From Caulobacter endophyticus (GTDB lineage Bacteria; Pseudomonadota; Alphaproteobacteria; Caulobacterales; Caulobacteraceae), in contig NZ_QDKQ01000018.1 in assembly GCF_003116815.1 (NCBI RefSeq), positions 1-63,688 on the forward strand: a DNA stretch of 63,688 bases. Reading direction: 5' to 3'. This document shows, piece after piece, positions 38,078-44,688 of this stretch; the first letter of the stretch is position 1; each line of letters begins with the position of its first letter. Made by a program: the position numbers and the translations under genes. The notes under the pieces were generated by a model that was given only the letters and a program-made list of their open reading frames with translations, searched no databases and was not told the origin of the DNA.

Positions 38078-38803
38078 CTAGCCCGCGGCCAGCCGCGTGC
38101 GCTTCCTGAGGAACATCGCCGCATCCGCCTCGGCCAGCGAGGTCTCCGGCTCGGCGCCGGCCTCGATCTCGCGCACGCCGAACGACACGTGCAGCGGCGC
38201 GCTCCATTCGCCGAACTGCACCGGAACGCCGCGGATCGCCGAGGCCAGGCTCTCGCCCTTCATCTCGGCGGTGGCCTTGTCGGCCTGGACCAGCAGCACG
38301 GCGAACTCGTCGCCGCCCATGCGGCCGACGATGTCGCTTTCGCGCACATTGGCCTGCAGGCGTTCGGCCACGGCCTTCAGCGCCGAGTCTCCGGCCGCAT
38401 GGCCGAAGCGGTCATTGACGGCCTTGAAGTTGTCGAGGTCGAAGAACACCAGGCTGGCGGGCGAGCCGTAGCGCTGGGCGAAGGCCGAGACGCGGCGGAC
38501 CTCGCGCAGGAAGGCGCGGCGGTTCAGCACCGGGGCCAGCACGTCCATGTCGGCCAAGGTCTCGGCCTCGTTGAGGCGATATTTCAGGCGCGAGACCTCG
38601 GTGCGGAGGTCCTCGACCTCCGACATCAGGGTCTGCAGGGCGGCCTGCACCTTGGGCGTCAGGTCGGCGGGCTCCAGGCCCAGGAACCCGGCCTTGTCGA
38701 CGGGCACGGTTCCGCGCGGGACGGCCGACACGCCAGCGGCGTCGGCGAGGGCCCGGCGGCGGATCGCGGAGAAGGTTTCGGTGCGGGCGCCTGAGATCTT
38801 CAT
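38078..38803 (-). CDS. dgcA: Diguanylate cyclase, DgcA-like
   Basis: A 241-residue soluble enzyme that makes cyclic di-GMP from GTP. An N-terminal segment without a recognised sensor domain contains a coiled coil (about 53-85, LMSEVEDLRTEVSRLKYRLNEAE) suited to dimerisation. The GGDEF domain follows: FFDLDNFKAVNDRFGHAAGD, the allosteric inhibition site RESD (154-157) and the active site GGDEF (163-167), five residues apart as required. This small size, lack of membrane helices and RESD site fit Caulobacter DgcA. It lies upstream of cheW on the same strand, so both may be read together. Confidence 0.85.
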   Translation of the reverse strand: MKISGARTETFSAIRRRALADAAGVSAVPRGTVPVDKAGFLGLEPADLTPKVQAALQTLMSEVEDLRTEVSRLKYRLNEAETLADMDVLAPVLNRRAFLREVRRVSAFAQRYGSPASLVFFDLDNFKAVNDRFGHAAGDSALKAVAERLQANVRESDIVGRMGGDEFAVLLVQADKATAEMKGESLASAIRGVPVQFGEWSAPLHVSFGVREIEAGAEPETSLAEADAAMFLRKRTRLAAG

Positions 38804-39054
38804 CGGAGGGGCGGCGAATCACTTCTGGTCAAGCTGGAAGGAAATCTGCGTTTTCTCGTTAACCATGACAATGGCGGCGGTAAGCCGGCGCCAATAAGCC
38901 GCAGGTGGAGAGGCAAGGGGGCGCAGGCGGAACAGCGGTCGAAAACGTCCGAGAACGGGCTTTGGCCCAGGCAGGCGACCCGCTATAAGGCGCGCGATTC
39001 AAGGGGCCGCCCCAGGCTTCCTGGTATAAGCTTTATCGTTCGAGGAAGACGCCG

Positions 39055-39546
39055 ATGACCACGTCCGCGCCGCCTGTCGCCATCGTCATGGGCAGCCGCT
39101 CAGACTGGCCGACGATGAAGAAGGCGGCCGACGCCCTCGACGAGCTGGGCGTCGCCTACGAGGCCAAGGTCGTCTCGGCCCACCGCACGCCCCAGCGCCT
39201 CGTCGAGTTCGCCACTTCGGCCAAGGCGGCCGGCTACCAGGTGATCATCGCCGGGGCCGGCGGCGCGGCGCACCTGCCGGGCATGGTCGCGTCGATGACG
39301 CCGCTGCCGGTGCTGGGCGTGCCGGTGCAGTCCAAGGCCCTCAGCGGCCTGGATTCCCTGCTGTCGATCGTGCAGATGCCGGGCGGCGTCCCCGTGGCCA
39401 CCCTCGCCATCGGCGAGGCCGGGGCCAGGAACGCCGGCCTGCTGGCCGCCCAGATCCTGTCCCTGGCCGACCCGGCCCTGGCCCAGCGGCTGGACGCCCA
39501 GCGCGCGGCCCAGACCGATAGTGTCGCCGAAAGCGTCGAGGACTAA
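39055..39546 (+). CDS. purE: N5-carboxyaminoimidazole ribonucleotide mutase
   Basis: A 163-residue class I Pur[27 protein letters not shown] at the N-terminus, the catalytic region [11 protein letters not shown] with the conserved histidine, and [28 protein letters not shown]. It converts N5-CAIR to CAIR in purine synthesis and works with PurK, whose gene starts 5 bases after the purE stop, so the two form an operon. Confidence 0.96.
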   Translation: MTTSAPPVAIVMGSRSDWPTMKKAADALDELGVAYEAKVVSAHRTPQRLVEFATSAKAAGYQVIIAGAGGAAHLPGMVASMTPLPVLGVPVQSKALSGLDSLLSIVQMPGGVPVATLAIGEAGARNAGLLAAQILSLADPALAQRLDAQRAAQTDSVAESVED

Positions 39547-39550
39547 GACC

Positions 39551-40645
39551 ATGACCGCCTCTCCGGCTCTTCCTCTGCCCCCCGGCTCCACCCTCGGGAT
39601 CCTCGGCGGCGGGCAACTGGGCCGGATGCTGGCCCAGGCCGCCTCGCGCCTGGGCTTCGACGTGGTGATCCTCGATCCCGAGGAAAACAGCCCGGCCGGC
39701 CGCGTCGCCGCCCGCCAGATCGTCGGCGCCTATGACGACCGCTGGGCGCTCAAGCGCCTGGCCGAGGCCTGCCACGTCGTCACCTACGAGTTCGAGAACG
39801 TCCCGGCCGAGACCGTGGCCGAGCTGACGGCCCTGGGCTGCGAGGTCGCCCCCGGCGCCCGCGCCCTGGCCGCCGCCCAGGATCGCGTGGCCGAAAAGAC
39901 ATTCCTGGCCGAGATCGGCGTGCCCACCGTGGCCTTCGCCCCGGTCGACGACGAGGAAAGCCTGCTGGCCGCCGTGGCCAGGATCGGCGCGCCCAGCCTG
40001 CTGAAGACCCGCCGCGAGGGCTATGACGGCAAGGGCCAGGCCTGGATCCAGCGTCCGGGCGACGCGATCGCCGCCTTCGAGAAGATCGGCCGCCAGCCGG
40101 CCATCCTAGAGGCCCCGGCCGACTTCGGCCGCGAGCTGTCGGTGATCGCCGCGCGCGGCCGCAACGGCGAGATCGTCTGCTATCCGCTGTCGGACAACCA
40201 CCACGAGGGCGGCGTCCTGCGCCGCACGATCGCGCCGGCCAAGGCCACGCCCGGCGAACGCGACCAGGCCGAGGCCATCGCCGCCAAGATCCTCACCGCC
40301 CTGGACTATGTGGGCGTGATCGGGGTGGAGCTGTTCGAGCTGGCCGGCGGCAAGCTGCTGGTCAACGAATTCGCCCCGCGCGTCCACAACACCGGCCACT
40401 GGACCCAGGACGGCTGCGAGGTCGACCAGTTCGAGCAGCACATCCGCGCCGTCGCCGGCTGGCCGCTGGGCCCCACCGCGCCGCTGGCCCGGGTCGAGAT
40501 GACCAACCTGCTCGGTCCAGAGGCCGACGCCTGGAAGAAGCTGGCCGCCGAGCCGGAGACCCGCATCCACCTCTACGGCAAGGGCGAGGCCCGCGCGGGA
40601 CGCAAGATGGGTCACGTCAACCGCCTGCGGCCGCTGGAAGGCTGA
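39551..40645 (+). CDS. purK: 5-(carboxyamino)imidazole ribonucleotide synthase
   Basis: A 364-residue ATP-grasp enzyme. LGILGGGQLGRMLAQAASRLGFDVVILDP starts the N-domain, TYEFENVPAETV follows, then the ATP-grasp core (PSLLKTRREGYDGKGQ; GRELSVIAARG) and VELFELAGGKLLVNEFAPRVHNTGHWT. It makes N5-CAIR from AIR, ATP and bicarbonate and passes it to PurE. The ATG at 39551 follows purE at once, and the racemase gene begins 3 bases after this stop. Confidence 0.96.
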   Translation: MTASPALPLPPGSTLGILGGGQLGRMLAQAASRLGFDVVILDPEENSPAGRVAARQIVGAYDDRWALKRLAEACHVVTYEFENVPAETVAELTALGCEVAPGARALAAAQDRVAEKTFLAEIGVPTVAFAPVDDEESLLAAVARIGAPSLLKTRREGYDGKGQAWIQRPGDAIAAFEKIGRQPAILEAPADFGRELSVIAARGRNGEIVCYPLSDNHHEGGVLRRTIAPAKATPGERDQAEAIAAKILTALDYVGVIGVELFELAGGKLLVNEFAPRVHNTGHWTQDGCEVDQFEQHIRAVAGWPLGPTAPLARVEMTNLLGPEADAWKKLAAEPETRIHLYGKGEARAGRKMGHVNRLRPLEG

Positions 40646-40647
40646 GG

Positions 40648-41349
40648 ATGGACGGTCAGGCGACCATCGGCCTGATCGGCGGCATGAGCTGGGAAAGCTC
40701 GGCGCATTACTATCGGCTGATCAACGAGACGGTGCGCGCGCGGCGCGGACCGACCGCGTCCGCGCGATGCCTGATGTGGTCGTTCGATTTTTCCGAGATC
40801 GAGGCCCTGCAGCACGCCGGCCGCTGGGGCGATCTGGCCGACCGCCTGGCCGACGCCGGCAAGGCTCTGGAGCGGGGCGGGGCCGATTTCCTGGTGCTGT
40901 GCACCAACACCATGCACCGTCTGGCCGGCGAGCTGCAGGCGGCCGTCGACTTGCCGCTGCTGCATATCGCCGACCCTACGGGCCAGGCGATCGTGGGGGC
41001 CGGCCTGCGCAAGGTGGGCCTCTTGGGCACCGCGTTCACCATGGAGCACGCCTTCTATAGAGGCCGGCTGGAAGAGCGGTTCGGGCTGGAAGTGGCCGTC
41101 CCCGGTGAGGCCGACCGCGCCCTGGTGCATCGTGTCATCTACGAGGAGCTGGTGGCAGGCATGGTGCGGGACGAGTCCCGCCAGGCCTATCGCGAGGTCA
41201 TCGCCCGACTGGTCGAGGACGGCGCCGAGGGGATCATACTGGGCTGCACCGAGATCATGCTGCTCGTCGGCCAGGCCGACAGCCCCGTGCCGGTGTTCGA
41301 CACCACGACCCTGCACGCGCTGGCGGCGGTGGACCGGGCTTTGGCCTGA
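40648..41349 (+). CDS. Aspartate/glutamate racemase-family protein
   Basis: A 233-residue PLP-independent racemase: TIGLIGGMSWESSAHYYRLINE at the N-terminus, catalytic cysteines in LCTNTMH and LGCTEIMLLV, and HIADPTGQAI in between. The family includes YgeA-type broad amino-acid racemases; the substrate is uncertain. Its start overlaps the purK end region (3-base gap), so it is in the pur operon, though the chemistry is unrelated to purine synthesis. Confidence 0.85.
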   Translation: MDGQATIGLIGGMSWESSAHYYRLINETVRARRGPTASARCLMWSFDFSEIEALQHAGRWGDLADRLADAGKALERGGADFLVLCTNTMHRLAGELQAAVDLPLLHIADPTGQAIVGAGLRKVGLLGTAFTMEHAFYRGRLEERFGLEVAVPGEADRALVHRVIYEELVAGMVRDESRQAYREVIARLVEDGAEGIILGCTEIMLLVGQADSPVPVFDTTTLHALAAVDRALA

Positions 41350-41353
41350 AGAT

Positions 41354-41489
41354 CCTCCCCCTCTGGGGGAGGTGGCCCGGAGGGCCGGAGGGGGGCGTTT
41401 TCAGCTTCCGGGGTGATGACCGGCTTCCGCGCCACTCCCCTCTCCGTCGCCTTTGGCGACACCTCTCCCACAGGGAGAGGGTCTTTAGC
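41354..41489. repeat. Composite intergenic repeat, copy 5
   Basis: Starts a few bases after the racemase stop with CCTCCCCCTCTGGGGGAGGT; the core holds CGTTTTCAGCTTCC; it ends CACAGGGAGAGGGTCTTTA. The reverse complement of the last TTA is the stop codon of the COQ9 gene. Confidence 0.75.
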
Positions 41490-42144
41490 CCCGCGCGTAC
41501 CGCATCTTCGCCAGGGCGGTCAGGAACTCCGCCGCCAGGTTGGGGGCCTTCACGCCGGCCTTCCACTTTTCGAAGGCCATCACGCCCTCGATGCGCGCGT
41601 CCAGGTGCTTGAGGGCCGACTCGCGGCCCGAGGCCAGGTCGACCGCCAGGGTCGAGACCAGGATTCCCGACAGGATGGCGCGCTTGGAATAGTGGTTCTC
41701 GTCGGTGGCCACGTCGCCGGCCCAGCGCCACAGCTGGTCGGCGCTTTCCCACAAGAGAGACAGCGCCAGCGGCAAGTTGGTCGGAAAGGCCAGGAAGGCG
41801 GCCCAGCGCCGCACGGCCTCGCTGTCGTGGGCGGCTGCGTCGATGCGGGCGACGACGCCCTCGCGGATCTTCTGGCGGATCTTCAGGGCCGCCGGATCGA
41901 GCTTGGCCAGCGATTCCATCGCCTTGGCGTCGTGGCGGCGGGCCAGGATGGCGGCCAGATCACGCGGGCCCTGGGGCAGCAGCAGGTCGGTCTCGCCGGG
42001 CGAAAGCTGGGCCGCGGCGGCGGCCGCGCGGACCAGGCCGGCGTTCCAGCCCAGGCGCGGCGACAGGCGCAGGGCCTCGTCCAAAACCCGTTGTTCGGCC
42101 TTGTCGGCCCAATCCTGCGTTGCTTCGGCGGCGGTCTGGCTCAT
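41485..42144 (-). CDS. COQ9-family protein
   Basis: A 219-residue helical protein. The N-terminal half resembles a TetR-like fold (LDEALRLSPRLGWNAGLVRAAAAAAQLS), and the C-terminal part has the COQ9 segment TNLPLALSLLWESADQLWRWAGD followed by DENHYSKRAILSGILVST. COQ9 proteins bind lipids and present ubiquinone precursors to hydroxylases such as COQ7, so a role in ubiquinone synthesis is likely. Its stop codon lies at the edge of a composite repeat. Confidence 0.85.
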   Translation of the reverse strand: MSQTAAEATQDWADKAEQRVLDEALRLSPRLGWNAGLVRAAAAAAQLSPGETDLLLPQGPRDLAAILARRHDAKAMESLAKLDPAALKIRQKIREGVVARIDAAAHDSEAVRRWAAFLAFPTNLPLALSLLWESADQLWRWAGDVATDENHYSKRAILSGILVSTLAVDLASGRESALKHLDARIEGVMAFEKWKAGVKAPNLAAEFLTALAKMRYARG

Positions 42145-42326
42145 GAATCCGAGTCTACACCGGTGTTTAGCGCTCGTCGCGCATGGACACGCGCCCTTCG
42201 CTCTGCTATCTGCCGCCCCTCGTCGCCCGGAAGCACCCCTTCCAGGGCGTAAGGTTTTTATTCGCCCGCCCGGCCCCTCAAGAGGGACTTGGGAAATTGG
42301 TCGGGCCGTCGAATGGAGAGTCACCC

Positions 42327-42560
42327 CTGGTCCAGATTTTCGTCCGCGACAACAACGTCGATCAAGCCCTGAAGGCCCTCAAGAAGAAGATGCAGCGCGA
42401 AGGCTCGTTCCGCGAGATGAAGCGCCACGTCCACTACGAAAAGCCCTCGGAAAAGCGCGCCCGTCAAAAGGCCGAAGCCGTCCGTCGCGCCCGCAAGCTG
42501 GCCCGCAAGCGCGCTCAGCGCGAAGGCCTGCTGCCGATGCCGAAGAAGGCTTCGCGTTAA
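42327..42560 (+). CDS. rpsU: 30S ribosomal protein S21, probable CTG start
   Basis: A 77-residue basic protein: [20 protein letters not shown], then [20 protein letters not shown] and a Lys/Arg tail. S21 normally begins [10 protein letters not shown]. The codon at the M position here is CTG (42327-42329), with GGAGAG 6 bases upstream, ideal spacing. No ATG, GTG or TTG stands at that place; the nearest in-frame alternatives are a TTG 10 codons upstream and an ATG at 42183, both giving N-termini foreign to the family. S21 assists mRNA binding on the small subunit. Confidence 0.92.
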   Translation: MVQIFVRDNNVDQALKALKKKMQREGSFREMKRHVHYEKPSEKRARQKAEAVRRARKLARKRAQREGLLPMPKKASR

Positions 42561-42620
42561 GAACGCCGTCGAGGCGCGGTCTCTCGCGCCTCCGCGTTTC
42601 ACGCACCCGAAAACAGACGA

Positions 42621-42655
42621 AACCCGCGCCGGGCGACCGGCGCGGGTTTTGTTTT
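42621..42655 (+). terminator. Terminator of rpsU
   Basis: A perfect 12-bp stem (AACCCGCGCCGG / CCGGCGCGGGTT) with a 4-base loop, followed by TTGTTTT. Confidence 0.85.
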
Positions 42656-42733
42656 GGCCGCAAGGCCGCAAACTGCCCCTCGACGGATCGCCGGACCTCG
42701 CCTAGGTTCGCGCGGAACAAGAAGGGAACGCGC

Positions 42734-43531
42734 ATGGGCGGCGACATTCGCATCGGCATCGGCGGCTGGACCTTCGAGCCCTGGCGGGGCCACTTCTATC
42801 CGTCCGACCTGAAGCAGAAGGAAGAGCTGGCCTATGCCAGCCGCCAGCTGACGGCGATCGAGATCAACGGCACCTACTATTCCAGCTTCAAGCCCGACAG
42901 CTGGAGGAAGTGGCGCGACGAGACGCCCGACGACTTCGTGTTCGCGGTGAAGGCCTCGCGCTTCACCACCAACCGCAAGGTGCTGGCCGAGGGCGGTGAG
43001 TCGGTGGGCAAGTTCCTCGACCAGGGGCTGACGGAACTGGGCGACAAGCTGGGCCCCATCCTCTGGCAGTTCATGCCGACCAAGAAGTTCGACGAGGCCG
43101 ATTTCGGAGCCTTCCTAGGCTTGCTGCCCAAGGAGAAGGACGGGGTGCGCCTGCGCCACGCGGTCGAGGTGCGCAACGACACCTTCATGACCCCGGCCTT
43201 CCCGGCGCTGCTGCGCGAGCACGGCGTGGCCGGCGTCTACGCCAAGCACTTCGACTATCCGGAGTTCGCCGACGAGGCCGCCGACTTCGTCTATGCGCGC
43301 CTGCAGACAGGCTCGGACGCGGTGGCCACAGCCTATCCCGAGCCCGAGCTCGACCAGTGGGCCGACCGTCTGAAGACCTGGTCGCGCGGCGAGCGCCCCG
43401 GCGACCTGCCGCGCATCGACAAGGCCTCGGCCCCCGTGGCCGACAAGCGCGACGTCTTCGCCTTCATCATCCACGAGGGCAAGGTCAACGCGCCCCATGG
43501 GGCGATGGCGCTGATCGGGAAGGTGAAATGA
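42734..43531 (+). CDS. DUF72-family protein
   Basis: A 265-residue TIM-barrel-type protein: IRIGIGGWTFEPWRGHFYP at the N-terminus, LTAIEINGTYYSSF, DFVFAVKASRFTT and ILWQFMPTKKFD. These are the hallmarks of the DUF72 (YecE) family, whose activity is unknown. The ATG at 42734 has GAAGGGA 6 bases upstream. The frame ends AHGAMALIGKVK-like at 43531, right against a composite repeat. Confidence 0.88.
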   Translation: MGGDIRIGIGGWTFEPWRGHFYPSDLKQKEELAYASRQLTAIEINGTYYSSFKPDSWRKWRDETPDDFVFAVKASRFTTNRKVLAEGGESVGKFLDQGLTELGDKLGPILWQFMPTKKFDEADFGAFLGLLPKEKDGVRLRHAVEVRNDTFMTPAFPALLREHGVAGVYAKHFDYPEFADEAADFVYARLQTGSDAVATAYPEPELDQWADRLKTWSRGERPGDLPRIDKASAPVADKRDVFAFIIHEGKVNAPHGAMALIGKVK

Positions 43532-43672
43532 GACCCTCTCCCTGAAGGGAGAGGTGTCAGCGAAGCTGACGGAGAGGGAAGGGGCTGCGAAGCCGGCGGC
43601 CCCAGCGGAAGCTGAGAACGGCCCCCCTCCGGCCCTCCGGGCCACCTCCCCCAGGAGGGGGAGGGTCTTTAA
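43532..43672. repeat. Composite intergenic repeat, copy 6
   Basis: It starts at the base after the DUF72 stop with CCCTCTCCCTGAAGGGAGAG and ends CAGGAGGGGGAGGGTCTTTA. The final TTA is again the reverse-strand stop codon of the next gene. The core carries a divergent GTTCTCAGCTTCC on the reverse strand. Confidence 0.75.
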
Positions 43673-44406
43673 CCCGCAGCCGCGGCCGCCATGTCCCGCC
43701 ACGGACGGGCTTCCTTGCGGAAGCGCGGATGCGTCTTGGAGAGCCGCTTGTCGAGTTCGGCCAGGGCCTCGCGGGCCTCGGTCTTGCGGCCGGTCTGCCC
43801 CAGGAACACCGCATAGCGGGCCATGCCCTCGAAGCCGGGCAGGTGGGCGGCGGCCCAGCGCAGGGAGACGTCGGCCTCGTCGTTGCGGCCCAGCGCCGCC
43901 TGGGCGCGGCCGAGCGCCAGGGCGGTCTGCGGCGTGCGGCTCTTCTCGCCCTGCTCGCCCAGGGCTTCCAGCAGCGGCAGGGCCTCGGCGGCGCGGCCAA
44001 GCTCGATCAGGCTGTTGGCGCGGGCCAGCATCAAGGCCGGGTCGTGGGCATAGTGGCCCTGCAGCGCCTGGGCGTAGATCCGCTCGGCCTCCTCGTGCCT
44101 GCCAAGGCCGCTGGCGGCCGCGGCCAGGCGCGAGAGGTTGGTGACGGTCGGGGCGTCCTCGGCGTCGCGGCCGGCCTCGCGGTATTCGCGCTGCGGATCC
44201 AGAGCCTGGCGAGCGGCGGCCTTCATCTGCTGGGCCTTGGACCCGCCCATGAACTCCGGCGCGACGATGGCCAGCAGGTAGACGATCCCGCCCAGCGGCT
44301 GAAACATCAGGATGATGAGCAGCCAGTACATCGCCTGCCCCGTGCGCACCACGTGGACGCAGAGGGCGATCGAGAAGATCAGCGACAGGCCAATGACGGG
44401 GATCAT
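43669..44406 (-). CDS. TPR-repeat inner-membrane protein
   Basis: A 245-residue protein. Two N-terminal hydrophobic helices (VIGLSLIFSIALCVHVV and MYWLLIILMFQPLGGIVYLLAI) resemble a phospholipase-D-type N-terminal membrane module, followed by a cytosolic or periplasmic region with tetratricopeptide-like repeats (LGRHEEAERIYAQALQGHY; LGRAAEALPLLEAL; LGRNDEADVSLRWAAAHLP; GRKTEAREALAELDKRL). TPRs mediate protein contacts; no partner is evident. The stop codon comes from the repeat edge. Confidence 0.75.
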   Translation of the reverse strand: MIPVIGLSLIFSIALCVHVVRTGQAMYWLLIILMFQPLGGIVYLLAIVAPEFMGGSKAQQMKAAARQALDPQREYREAGRDAEDAPTVTNLSRLAAAASGLGRHEEAERIYAQALQGHYAHDPALMLARANSLIELGRAAEALPLLEALGEQGEKSRTPQTALALGRAQAALGRNDEADVSLRWAAAHLPGFEGMARYAVFLGQTGRKTEAREALAELDKRLSKTHPRFRKEARPWRDMAAAAAG

Positions 44407-44563
44407 CGAAAAGGGTCTCCAGCGGCGTCCCGGCTATGTGTGGCGCAGGAGCGACGCCGTCAATCGCTCGGCCCCCCTGCGGCAAGCTGTCACGGCGGTT
44501 TCCCGCGAACCCGCGTTACGCCGGGCCTTGCGTGTCTCTCATGTGTCTGACTATTGTCGTTAT

Positions 44564-44604
44564 ATTGCGAGACCGCATTCCAATATGTGGGAATATTTCG
44601 CAAT
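44564..44604. promoter_or_regulatory. Nested inverted repeat upstream of the third receptor
   Basis: Outer arms ATTGCGA (44564-44570) and TCGCAAT (44598-44604) enclose inner arms ATTCC (44577-44581) and GGAAT (44590-44594). A TTGACA box starts at 44604. The nest is AT-rich and lies 85-125 bases before the receptor start, suiting an operator overlapping a -35 element. Confidence 0.45.
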
Positions 44605-44688
44605 TGACATAAGCAGACCGGGAAAACCGGCGCTTGGGTTGGAAACATAAGGGCGGGTCCAGCGAGACGCCGCCGTCAGGAGGGACCT

